A stretch of DNA of 15,010 nucleotides. Source: CAYLOP01 sp964385305. GTDB taxonomy: Bacteria; Chloroflexota; Anaerolineae; Anaerolineales; E44-bin32. The stretch spans positions 1-15,010 of the forward strand of contig CAYLOP010000071.1 of the NCBI GenBank assembly GCA_964385305.1. The letters are read 5' to 3'. The first letter of the stretch is position 1, and the number at the start of each line of letters is the position of its first letter. This document shows, piece by piece, positions 1 through 7,754 of this stretch. Position numbers and translations under genes: made by a program. Below the pieces are notes generated by a model. The model was not told the origin of the DNA. It worked only from the letters and a program-made list of their open reading frames with translations, and did not search any database.

Positions 1-1420
1 CGGCACGCTCTCTTCGTTCTTCGGATGACATAAGGAGAGCTTGATGGAGTGCTTCCGCCGTTGCGTAGATATCAAAAGGTGGGATGACAACCGCTCCTGG
101 CTCGAGTTGCTGTCGGGCTCCCGTACTTTCTGACAGGATCAATGTACCGTGGCGTTGATTGACAATAGGCCCTTCCTTAGCAACCAGGTTCATTCCGTCG
201 GCGATGGGGTTTACCAAGAGCACATCATAGAGTTGCAGAGCTGCAACTGCTCGTGGGTAATCCTTACCGATAAGCAAGCGGATTGGCTCCCATTTACTGT
301 CCCCATAATTTGCCTTAATACGCCCCACAGAAGCCATGATTTCGTCAAGATAGTCTTGGTATTCATCCACATCCATCCGCGACGGCACTAAGATTGCAAG
401 GAATTTAACTTTGCCACAATGCTGAGGGTATAACTCTAACATTTCCTCAAAAGCCTGGAACCCGCGGACTATATTCTTACTCGGCTCCAATCGATCAATT
501 CGGACGATGAGTTGGCTTTCACCGATCAATTCCTGAATTTCTTTTCGATATTCATTTACCTCCTGAGTTTCAGCTAGTTCTTGAAGCGCTTTTACATCGA
601 TTGAGATTGGGAAATCCCGGATATGCGTGGCGTGATTTCGATACCATATTCGACCACGTTTGTAGTGAACATGGGCACGTGGCAGGTAAGATTCACAGGT
701 TCGAATGAAGTTAAGTCCGTCCTCCTTGGTTTGAAAACCGAGGACATCCACCGCACATAAACCTTCCAAGATGGCTTGGCGCATCGTAGGGGGGAGAATT
801 CGCCAATATTCTGGTCCTGGCCACGGGATGTGAATGAAATGCAATACGGTGGGGCGCTCTCGCGGAGCAAGGATATCCCTCATGAAACGCGCTACCAAAT
901 AAAGGTGGTAATCCTGCAACATGACAAGCGGGGAGCCAGGTGTAGATCGAACCTGTTTGGCAATCGCCTGCGCAAAGAGCCGATTCACTGCAACATATCC
1001 TTCCTCCCAGGCACGCCATGTAGCCCGGTTGATCACCGGTGCTCGAGGTACATCCCACATCGAATGTTGCAGGAACCAGATCAAGGGATTGGCGATGACA
1101 TTGTAATAGCCTTCATAGGCCGAGGGTTCAGGAGATAAGAAACGTACATGAATAGATTTACCTTGATCCCTAAGAAGAACTTTTCCCTCACACCATTGGG
1201 CGTCTTCACGGGTACGAGCACAACTGATCCAAATAGCATCAACTTGTTGTGTCAAACCCGATAATGCGGTGACCAAGCCGCCAGAACCGCGTTGGTGTAT
1301 TCGATTGCCATCTTCATCTATGTCAAAAGTTACTGGCCCACGATTAGCAGCAATGATCAACGACCGGTCGGAGGGATATTCTGCTTGTAGATCTTCGCGG
1401 CATTTAAATTTCGATTTCAC
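1..1420 (-). CDS. otsA: GT20 trehalose-6-phosphate synthase-type glycosyltransferase (3' end cut by window edge)
   Basis: This cytoplasmic retaining glycosyltransferase would join glucose from a nucleotide sugar to a phosphorylated acceptor, giving trehalose-6-phosphate or a related solute such as glucosylglycerol-phosphate. There are 473 visible residues. The N-terminal donor loop has NRGPV (about 26-30) and GSGGLV (45-50). QDYHL at 169-173 holds the aspartate matching the OtsA active-site HDYHL. HIPWPGPEYWRILP lies at 197-210, RIDRLEPSKN at 307-316 (R310 and K315 match the R/K pair that binds donor phosphate), and ADGMNLVAKE at 407-416. The family is about 460-500 residues, so only a short tail should be missing, unless a phosphatase domain follows outside. 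The start is GTG at 1420: an in-frame TAA lies upstream, no ATG is in frame, and GAGG sits about 6 nt before the GTG. Acceptor specificity (trehalose versus glucosylglycerol) cannot be read from the sequence. Confidence 0.88.
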   Translation of the reverse strand, partial: MKSKFKCREDLQAEYPSDRSLIIAANRGPVTFDIDEDGNRIHQRGSGGLVTALSGLTQQVDAIWISCARTREDAQWCEGKVLLRDQGKSIHVRFLSPEPSAYEGYYNVIANPLIWFLQHSMWDVPRAPVINRATWRAWEEGYVAVNRLFAQAIAKQVRSTPGSPLVMLQDYHLYLVARFMRDILAPRERPTVLHFIHIPWPGPEYWRILPPTMRQAILEGLCAVDVLGFQTKEDGLNFIRTCESYLPRAHVHYKRGRIWYRNHATHIRDFPISIDVKALQELAETQEVNEYRKEIQELIGESQLIVRIDRLEPSKNIVRGFQAFEEMLELYPQHCGKVKFLAILVPSRMDVDEYQDYLDEIMASVGRIKANYGDSKWEPIRLLIGKDYPRAVAALQLYDVLLVNPIADGMNLVAKEGPIVNQRHGTLILSESTGARQQLEPGAVVIPPFDIYATAEALHQALLMSSEERRERA

Positions 1421-1661
1421 ATCTGCCTCATTCAGCTTCTTTCTGCTCCATTAAGCAACTTCAATGTGCTTTTTCCATTGTGATTATTTTTTGGATATAG
1501 GCGAAATGGTCATTAGATTCCATGAGGGGAAAATAATCCTATCGTTTGATCCTCTTTTGATTAGGTCTAACCAGGTATCTTGCTTTACAACATCTTGCAA
1601 CACGGGGAAAAAGCAACAAAGCCTTGGCAAGAATCATAAGGGAGAAAGGAAAGACATCATT
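1421..1661. other. Intergenic spacer between glycoside hydrolase and GT20 genes
   Basis: This 241-bp AT-rich spacer separates two minus-strand genes. I see no clear hairpin terminator and no convincing -35/-10 pair. A plus-strand ORF here (1464-1712) overlaps the hydrolase 3' end and resembles no known protein. The two genes may share a transcript, but the spacer is long for a tight operon. Confidence 0.5.
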
Positions 1662-3446
1662 CTATTTATGACGCTGCGATCGCTCAAGTTCTTTGGTGGC
1701 TTGGACAGCTAAATCAATAAATACTGCGGCCGTCCAACCAAACATCGGTACAGCTTTTTCTCCTGGATTACCGGACGCTGGATTATAAAACTCATATATC
1801 CCATCGTTATGGGCAATCAGATCCAATGTATGATCCCGTAGCTTATTTCCTAAATCATTCCGTCCATTCAAACTAAGTGCTTCAATGAAGATGTAGTTGA
1901 TATTGGCCCATGTTGGACCACGCCACATGGTGTTCGGGTCGTAGCTGGCAGTATTTCGAGCAACCGTAGCGAGGGGATGTTTTGCCCAGAATTCCTCCCG
2001 ATTGCTAAGATGTGCGATTAATCGATCTTGAATTTTTGCTGGCAGTTGGCCGGTCCAAAGTGGATAGAGATTGAACAATGTCATCTCCAGAATAGGCTTG
2101 TGGTTATGGGTAGCCCAAAAGAGACCAGCTTCTTCATCGTAGAAATCCTCAATCATTCGTTGTACGATCGCTGCAGTTTTTCGCCGCCACATACCCGCTT
2201 CATCCACCATCCCTAAAGCCTCAGCAATGAGGGCAAGTGAACCCATTTGTACACAAAGGTATGTATTTAGATCAGGTGATTCAACTGGCAATCCATAATC
2301 AAAAAGGGGGCTATTATCCAACCCTGAAGAATAAGGATGATTGTATTGTGCCAAGCCGTCTGCATCATCATCATTCATCGAGAACCACCATGCATTCCAG
2401 CGAACAAGAGGGATGTAAATTTCTTCCAAGAAGTCTAGATTTGGATCCGTTTCATGAAGCTTTATAGCAGACCAAGCGATCACCGGTGGCTTTGTCACCT
2501 CAGCCCGGTTGGGGTGATCAATCTGATCTACTACTCCTTCGTCATAAACCGCGTCTGGAATCATCCCATCAGGCAGTTGACTGGCCAAAATTGTACGCAA
2601 TTGATCTCGGGCCAGTTCGGGATCCAAATGGCGGAATGCTAACGCATGGAAACAAGCATCCCAGTTCCAAATGCCAACATATTGCACCTTAGAGGGCATC
2701 ATCGCTTCATGTTCAACACGCCCTAGTGGAGAAACAAGATTACTGCTCATCACCCACCAAGCATAGTAGTATTGCAATTGATAGGGATCGATTACCTTGG
2801 GCACTCGATCAAACCACTCGTGCCATCGCCTCTCCGCGGAGGCCAAGGTCTGTGAAAAGGGTACGACCGCTCCATCAAGAGCTAAATCACTTCGAATGTT
2901 GATATGAATGGCTGTATCATCATCAGTTTCAACGATAAATTCAATTAGATAGTCATCGCGGGTCAGTGAAACATCATTTCTGATCACTTTGCTATTTGTG
3001 TGATAGGCAAAATTGCGAACCGACCGGAGACTTCCTCCATCGTCCTCTTCCTGCCAGATTTGGGTGCTTGCGTGCAATCGAATGCCTGTCCGCATACCAG
3101 ATGGAAGACCAATGGCAATCGTGTCAGCTTTATAGAACGCTATAGCAAACCTACCTAGGCGGGTTTGAAAGAACATCGCATGCGGGTATGTGGTTAGATG
3201 ATACGCTAGAGGCATCCCAGCCTCATCAATAAAACATAGATCCTTGATGTAGGGTGGACGAAATAAATACGTTTCCAATCCTGGTTGAAGATCTTTCAAT
3301 CGCTCGGCCAATTTGATGTAGAGTTGATCGCGATCAGCATATTTTTGTATAAGCAGCCTCGATCCACGATCACTAAATGGCACACGTACGGGATCGATCT
3401 TATTACGTAAGAAACGAAGATATGAGGAATGAATTGTCTCTTTCAA
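1662..3446 (-). CDS. GH63-clan / MGH1-type glycoside hydrolase (glucosylglycerate or trehalose-like hydrolase)
   Basis: A probable inverting (alpha/alpha)6-barrel glucosidase of the GH63 / mannosylglycerate-hydrolase type, expected to hydrolyse a small alpha-glucoside in the cytoplasm. Of 594 residues, the first 200 or so form a beta-rich N-terminal domain beginning with a PFSDRGSRLL motif (23-32). The barrel follows, with GIWNWDACFHAL (258-269), SSGLDNSP (373-380), YDPNTMWRGPTWANINY (502-518) and YEFYNP...PMFGWTAA (551-574). Acidic residues D263, D377 and E552 in these motifs are candidate catalytic or substrate ligands. It is longer than the roughly 415-450-residue bacterial mannosyl/glucosylglycerate hydrolases because of the N-terminal domain. 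The start is TTG: an in-frame TAA is immediately upstream, so nothing longer is possible, and AAGGA lies 11 nt before it. No signal peptide is seen. The neighbouring GT20 enzyme suggests turnover of a compatible solute; the exact substrate is inferred only. Confidence 0.85.
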   Translation of the reverse strand: MKETIHSSYLRFLRNKIDPVRVPFSDRGSRLLIQKYADRDQLYIKLAERLKDLQPGLETYLFRPPYIKDLCFIDEAGMPLAYHLTTYPHAMFFQTRLGRFAIAFYKADTIAIGLPSGMRTGIRLHASTQIWQEEDDGGSLRSVRNFAYHTNSKVIRNDVSLTRDDYLIEFIVETDDDTAIHINIRSDLALDGAVVPFSQTLASAERRWHEWFDRVPKVIDPYQLQYYYAWWVMSSNLVSPLGRVEHEAMMPSKVQYVGIWNWDACFHALAFRHLDPELARDQLRTILASQLPDGMIPDAVYDEGVVDQIDHPNRAEVTKPPVIAWSAIKLHETDPNLDFLEEIYIPLVRWNAWWFSMNDDDADGLAQYNHPYSSGLDNSPLFDYGLPVESPDLNTYLCVQMGSLALIAEALGMVDEAGMWRRKTAAIVQRMIEDFYDEEAGLFWATHNHKPILEMTLFNLYPLWTGQLPAKIQDRLIAHLSNREEFWAKHPLATVARNTASYDPNTMWRGPTWANINYIFIEALSLNGRNDLGNKLRDHTLDLIAHNDGIYEFYNPASGNPGEKAVPMFGWTAAVFIDLAVQATKELERSQRHK

Positions 3447-3644
3447 TTAATCCGTTTTCCTTATTCTGCTCAAATCATAAGCTTTTCGGAAAGTTGCTCT
3501 ATGCTGTCCTTCTCTGTCATCCTTTAATTGACAGATGGCTTTCATCTTATGGACAATGCGTTGCGTTGACGTTAATTTGATGAGCTTTATTTTCGCAACA
3601 AGGCCACTGCTTTTGTCAAAAGATCACGCTATTTTTAGATTCAA
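3447..3644. other. Intergenic spacer upstream of the glycoside hydrolase
   Basis: This 198-bp spacer lies between two minus-strand genes. A minus-strand TTGACA (3614-3619) could be a -35 box, but the best -10 (GAAAAT) needs a 19-nt spacer, so a promoter is only possible. No strong terminator for the sigma gene is visible. Confidence 0.35.
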
Positions 3645-4862
3645 CTAGCTACCAATGTAACCCATTAACCTCTCCCGCCGTGACAGCATACGTAACCGTC
3701 TCAATCCATTTGCCTGAATTTGCCTCACACGCTCCCGTGTAATCCCCATTTTCTTCCCAGCTTCATGCAATGTGTGCATTCGCTCACCCCATAGACCAAA
3801 CCTCAATTGTAGGACACGCACTTCCCTCGCAGGTAATTCTTCAAGGACTTCTTGTATGTTCTCCTCCAACAGGGTTTTCGTGACGCTCTCTTCAGGCATA
3901 GGCGAGCTTGTATCCTCAATGAAATCACCGAGCACAGAATCTTCTTTGTCCCCCACCGGCAGCTCCAAGGACAGCGTTCGTTGTGAGAAACGCACCATTT
4001 TCATGACTTTTACTGGAGACTCTCCTAGCTTTTCAGCTAATTCCTTTATCGTCGACTCGCGTCCAAGTTCCTGTGTTAGTTGATGCCTGGTGCGATACAT
4101 TTTACTGATTCGATCACCCATATGCACTGGTAAACGAATCGTCCGCCCTTGATCCGCAATCGCACGGGTAACAGCTTGTCTGATCCACCAGGTGGCATAA
4201 GTGGAAAACTTGTAACCGCGACGATAATCAAATTTCTTCGCCGCTCTCATCAAACCGATATGGCCTTCTTGGATTAAATCCAGCAATGGAACACCTCGCC
4301 CCATGTGCTTCTTAGCCACACTGAAGACCAGACGCAAGTTGGCCAGAATCAAATGCTCACGTGCAGCTATACCGTCCTCGATCATGTGTTCCAATTGGGC
4401 GCGCTTCTTGGATGATACCGAACCTTTTGCCATCTTCTTACTTGCGTTTCGCCCCCGCTCAATACGCTTGGCCAATTCGACCTCTTCTTCGCGCTTTAGA
4501 AGTGGCATACGACTGGCTTGGCTGAGATAAACACCCATAATATCGCCCGCATCAATGGCTTCCGTTACATCCCCTGTTTCCTCGGGTTCACCCCTGGTCG
4601 CGCCACTGGTTTCATCATCACCAATTGCCGAGGTGGCAATTCGTTCCTTCAGCCGCTCCAACCCATTATCTGAGTATGGAATACCCGCAGCTAAGAGTTC
4701 CTCGAAGATGTCTTCAAGCAAATCCAGATTCTCTTCGACTTGAGGAAGGACTTTCAGAATATCTTCAAGGAGTACATACCCTTGCTCTTCACCAAGTTCG
4801 ATAAGCCGCTCAATAACGACAATTTCTTCTAATCCTTCTTTTTCTTTCACCGCTTCTTTCAA
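3645..4862 (-). CDS. RNA polymerase sigma-70 family factor, primary (RpoD/SigA) type
   Basis: A promoter-recognition subunit of RNA polymerase, 405 residues from the preferred start. It shows an acidic region 1.1 (about 10-65), an acid-rich linker (80-107), region 1.2 (107-140), and region 2 (166-247) with the core-binding stretch LLDLIQEGHIGLMRA and the -10-recognition stretch FSTYATWWIRQA. Region 3 spans about 250-325, and region 4 (335-395) has a helix-turn-helix with TRERVRQIQ. All regions make this a group 1/2 sigma rather than an ECF factor. Oddities lie in region 4.2: HEAGKKMG replaces the usual EEVGK, and QIQANGLRRLRML replaces QIEAKALRKLRHP. A second TTG (4862) is preferred over TTG 4871, because AAGGA lies 9 nt before the former but directly abuts the latter. 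A longer N-terminus is blocked by an in-frame TAG. Whether it is the main housekeeping sigma or a paralog cannot be decided here. Confidence 0.93.
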   Translation of the reverse strand: MKEAVKEKEGLEEIVVIERLIELGEEQGYVLLEDILKVLPQVEENLDLLEDIFEELLAAGIPYSDNGLERLKERIATSAIGDDETSGATRGEPEETGDVTEAIDAGDIMGVYLSQASRMPLLKREEEVELAKRIERGRNASKKMAKGSVSSKKRAQLEHMIEDGIAAREHLILANLRLVFSVAKKHMGRGVPLLDLIQEGHIGLMRAAKKFDYRRGYKFSTYATWWIRQAVTRAIADQGRTIRLPVHMGDRISKMYRTRHQLTQELGRESTIKELAEKLGESPVKVMKMVRFSQRTLSLELPVGDKEDSVLGDFIEDTSSPMPEESVTKTLLEENIQEVLEELPAREVRVLQLRFGLWGERMHTLHEAGKKMGITRERVRQIQANGLRRLRMLSRRERLMGYIGS

Positions 4863-4871
4863 CGCGATCAA

Positions 4872-4876
4872 TCCTT
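4872..4876 (-). promoter_or_regulatory. Ribosome binding site of the sigma factor gene
   Basis: AAGGA on the minus strand. It touches the TTG at 4871 but stands 9 nt from the TTG at 4862, so it selects the latter as the start. Confidence 0.5.
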
Positions 4877-5229
4877 TTTGTTCTCGTGCGTATTTTGTTC
4901 CAGTCCTTTGTGAAATCCCTCTGCTTGTTGACTACCCTATCTAATCCGAACATTCGATATCGGCTTCCCAGAAGAATTCGCAGTTAGTTCGAGACCTACA
5001 CAAGGCACTAAGAGTTTATATTCATTATCCCATCCAATGATTGACAAATTCTCTTATGTATTTGCTAATTCTTGCGAAATCCTTGCAAATCTCAAATTTA
5101 AAATGTGCATTCGAAAGAGTTTCCGCAATCATTGCGCGCACGTCGAGTCAAGAGCATTGAGCATAAACCAGGATGGAACCATGCGATTATTCAGCATTTG
5201 TGTTTTAGTCTTTGTTACTCTCCTATCAA
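4877..5229. other. Upstream region of the sigma factor gene, no confident gene
   Basis: This AT-rich stretch should carry the minus-strand sigma promoter; a TATAAA-like -10 is present but lacks a good -35 at proper spacing. On the plus strand, TTGACA (5041-5046) is followed 17 nt later by GCTAAT (5064-5069), a possible promoter without an obvious product. A plus-strand ORF (5037-5270) covers it but has no recognisable motif and begins at the -35 itself. Confidence 0.35.
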
Positions 5230-5433
5230 TCAGGATTCGTTACGTTGATGAGAGTGTTCTGCAAGATTAATAAGGGGTCGAAGTTGGCTCGCATGTTCTT
5301 CACTCAATTCCAGAAGATGATTTACCACGATGTCTAGACATGCGATATGATTTCAATTATGTAACTGAGCTTTCGTCCCATGGAGACCAATACCATTGTT
5401 GGCTACAGCGATAACAATTACTTGATCAATCAT
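5230..5433 (-). pseudogene. Degenerate small ORF with one in-frame stop, unknown function
   Basis: Reading the minus strand from ATG 5433 gives 26 codons (beginning MIDQVIVIAVANNGIG), an in-frame TGA at 5353-5355, then about 40 further codons in the same frame, including the helical-looking segment LDIVVNHLLELSEEHA, ending in TGA at 5230-5232. GGAG sits 10 nt upstream of the ATG. The protein-like composition on both sides of the stop suggests a decayed gene rather than chance, but I do not recognise the family. The beginning faintly recalls dihydrofolate reductase N-termini, which is not enough to name it. Confidence 0.3.
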
Positions 5434-5655
5434 GTATAAACATCTCCAAAAAAATTTGTCATTTAACGATCTTAAACTAAAAAAATCGGGTTATGACCCA
5501 AAACGATGAAAACCTCCTACATCTTCAATCCACTTTCAAGAAACGATAGACAGCAGTCGTTCAAGTATTGATAAATCTGTATGCCTTCTCACTATTAACT
5601 TCCTAATCCTCAGGTTAAGGAGGACCAGATAAATCTAAGAAAAAAATGCCTCGAA
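5434..5655. other. Intergenic stretch, no gene seen
   Basis: AT-rich DNA with a weak GGGT-TATG-ACCC hairpin (5488-5499) flanked on the left by an A-run, which reads as a U-run on the minus strand. There is also a plus-strand AAGGAGGA (about 5619-5626) that is not followed by a start codon. No coding remnants were recognised. Confidence 0.3.
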
Positions 5656-5688
5656 GGACCTGCCCGTAGTGGGCAGGTCCCCGTTTTT
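5656..5688. terminator. Intrinsic terminator, possibly bidirectional
   Basis: A perfect 10-bp stem, GGACCTGCCC (5656-5665) with GGGCAGGTCC (5671-5680), encloses a GTAGT loop. On the plus strand it is followed by CCG and five Ts. On the minus strand a run of seven Ts comes after a 9-nt gap. It lies about 40 bp beyond the stop of the minus-strand membrane-protein gene, which it most likely terminates, although the tighter U-tract faces the other way. Confidence 0.8.
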
Positions 5689-5717
5689 CTGTGTATCCCT
5701 TCTAATTCCGAGATATT

Positions 5718-7217
5718 TTAGTCTCGGAACGACTGCAGCCAACGCTCCAACTCACGGGCGGCGAGGTCTCGTGCTCCAAGGCCAAACGCCAAAGCGGCGG
5801 CCACAGCGATGGCCGCCAGGACGATCCCGAAAGTGAGATTGACGATGTCCTCAGCGATCCCCACCTGACGTAGTCCTAAGGCGCCGGAGAAGACGATGAT
5901 CGCTACGCGGGCGCTGGGCGCCAGCACATGCGCTTGCGATCCACCAGTATCACGGATCACATTGTCCGCAAGACCTGCCAGGTACAAGCCCAGCCCAAAG
6001 ATCACCAGTCCAAGTATCACTCCCCCAAATGCGACCAAGAACTGAGACACCAGCTCAGCCAGGATTGTGAACCCTAAGAGATTGGCAGCTTCGATGACGG
6101 CAAAGAACATGATCCCGACAATCGCAAGATACCCAACGATCTCCGAAGGGGTACGGCGACCTTCAGCAATATCGCCGCCAAGGCCGATCCAGCTCAGAAC
6201 GTTGTTGAAGCCGGTCCCGGTGAGTACGTTAGTAATGAAAGTGCCCACCAACCTGGCCACAAAATAAGCAATACCAACCAACAGGAAAGCGCCGAAGATA
6301 GCTGGTAAGGCGTTAAGGATTGTGCCGAGCATCTGGGAAGCCGGCTCTGAGACCGCTTCGATCTGCAAAGCATTTAACGCAGAGATCACGATTGGGATCA
6401 GGATCAGCACATAGATGATAGTGCCAATTACCCTTGAGAGAGGTTGTCCACCCAGGGCGTTCTCTATCCCGGTCTGCTGCCCAAACCGATCCACGCCTAC
6501 GCCAGCCAATAGATTTGTAATGATCTGGCGAACAATGCGAGACGCAAGCCAGCCGACCACCAAGATCAGCCCAGCGCCGAGGATGTTGGGCAGGTACCCA
6601 AGGATCTCATCCACCATCCCTTGCACTGGCTCCAGCAGTCCTTGCAATCCCAGAGCCCCCAACACCGCAGGCAGGAACAGGAGGAACACCAGCCAGTAGA
6701 TCACATTACCCAGCGTGGCACTCATGGCAAGTTCCTCTGGAACCTCGATATCAGCCTTGCTTGATAAGCGTTCATCGAACTTGGCGGCTTGTAGCAAACG
6801 CACAACTACGAACTTAAGTGCGCTGGCTACGATCCAGGCCACGAGGAGCAGTGCGCCTGCTCCCAGAAGTAGTGGCAGGTATGAGAGGACTTGATTTAGA
6901 AGTTGATTGATCGGCTCTGCGACGACGGTCAGGTTGAGAGCCTGGAGAAAGGCGACCACCACGAACAACGTGATGAGGTAATACACTGCCTTTCCAGCCC
7001 AGCGTGCAACCTCGACACGACCGATTTCAACATCTTCTTCGGCTCGAATCAGTTTTGCGATCTTATTGTCAATTTTTGTGCGCTTGAGCACACCGCGGAT
7101 GATAGCGGAGCTGATCACAGCCAGTAACCATCCCCCCACGAGGATCCCAATGGCGCCCAATGCGCCTGGAAGATAGCTTCCTAGAGTCTGTAGAAATTGT
7201 TGTAGAAATTCATTCAT
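5718..7217 (-). CDS. Mechanosensitive-channel-type membrane protein with five TM-helix repeats
   Basis: A 499-residue polytopic inner-membrane protein. Five internal repeats, each about 90 residues, begin near 14, 112, 208, 303 and 394. Each opens with a motif like YLPxxLGAGxLLxVGW, continues through a basic amphipathic segment, and ends with a second hydrophobic stretch of IIYxLILxxVV type. This matches the conserved TM-helix repeat (PF05552 type) found in CmpX-like and related small mechanosensitive channel family members. The C-terminus is a further hydrophobic segment (about 460-480) followed by a short charged tail. I see no MscS beta-domain or cytoplasmic vestibule, so channel activity is inferred from family membership only. 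ATG at 7217 has AGGAGG 8 nt upstream, the best ribosome site in the window. The gene is visibly GC-richer than its flanks. It is monocistronic by position and followed by a strong hairpin. Confidence 0.82.
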   Translation of the reverse strand: MNEFLQQFLQTLGSYLPGALGAIGILVGGWLLAVISSAIIRGVLKRTKIDNKIAKLIRAEEDVEIGRVEVARWAGKAVYYLITLFVVVAFLQALNLTVVAEPINQLLNQVLSYLPLLLGAGALLLVAWIVASALKFVVVRLLQAAKFDERLSSKADIEVPEELAMSATLGNVIYWLVFLLFLPAVLGALGLQGLLEPVQGMVDEILGYLPNILGAGLILVVGWLASRIVRQIITNLLAGVGVDRFGQQTGIENALGGQPLSRVIGTIIYVLILIPIVISALNALQIEAVSEPASQMLGTILNALPAIFGAFLLVGIAYFVARLVGTFITNVLTGTGFNNVLSWIGLGGDIAEGRRTPSEIVGYLAIVGIMFFAVIEAANLLGFTILAELVSQFLVAFGGVILGLVIFGLGLYLAGLADNVIRDTGGSQAHVLAPSARVAIIVFSGALGLRQVGIAEDIVNLTFGIVLAAIAVAAALAFGLGARDLAARELERWLQSFRD

Positions 7218-7379
7218 CGATACTCCCTCCTAAATAAGTTGTATCCAGCGTTTGGATCGGAATCGATTTAGCTAACCATCTCCCGACCCTAAACTACTGA
7301 AGGTGTGAAATGGCTTCCATCTATCAACACCGTTATATTGAAGAAAGCTACAAAGTCATTAGAACCTCCCAATATTTTT
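7218..7379. other. Upstream region of the membrane-protein gene
   Basis: This 162-bp stretch carries the AGGAGG ribosome site of the membrane-protein gene. I could not identify a convincing promoter pair. The plus-strand ORF here (7310-7507) looks non-coding. Confidence 0.3.
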
Positions 7380-7613
7380 TCATGAGTGATCAATCGTGTA
7401 CCTTGAATAAGGATAGGTCTCAGTCGAAATTGTTAACACGCAGGCACCTTCTCCTTCTTGACCCAGGAAACTCCAAAACTGCTTTCCCTCTTGTCCTCTC
7501 AGAATAGAGACATAAGCGATATCCTTGTTGATGGGGATTTATAACCTCATCAGAGTGACAACCCCCCTGTCTGTCCGGACGATTGAAAGAACTTCAGAGG
7601 AGAGATTGTACAA
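7380..7613 (-). pseudogene. Degenerate small ORF with in-frame stop, unknown function
   Basis: On the minus strand, one frame reads from TTG 7613 for about 24 codons (YNLSSEVLSIVRTDRG...). It meets TAA at 7539-7541, then continues in the same frame for 52 codons to TGA at 7380-7382. The second part reads like a compact beta-rich protein, with IAYVSILRGQEGKQFWSFLG and VLTISTETYPYSRYTID. No ATG or ribosome site precedes either part in frame. The protein-like quality on both sides of a single stop suggests a recently inactivated gene of roughly 78 codons. The family is not recognised. Confidence 0.35.
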
Positions 7614-7754
7614 TAAATAAATCGTGCTCAAACCCAATTTTGTTTAACGTGGATCTAATGTCGTAGCTTATTCAGGTACGCTAAACCTAATGGTCAATCC
7701 CTACAATAGTCAAGCTATCCCTATATATTCCTATAGCGACAATAACATGTCGAT

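Noticed and set aside
592..1138. Several overlapping ORFs on both strands
   Set aside because: They are out-of-frame shadows of the GT20 gene, whose own frame is continuous from 1420 to the window edge with all family motifs.
5037..5270. A 77-residue plus-strand ORF, and within it a 29-residue hydrophobic frame from ATG 5181 with AGGA 7 nt upstream
   Set aside because: There is no recognisable domain, the longer frame would overlap its own putative promoter, and its end overlaps the minus-strand degenerate frame. A tiny membrane peptide remains possible but is unsupported.
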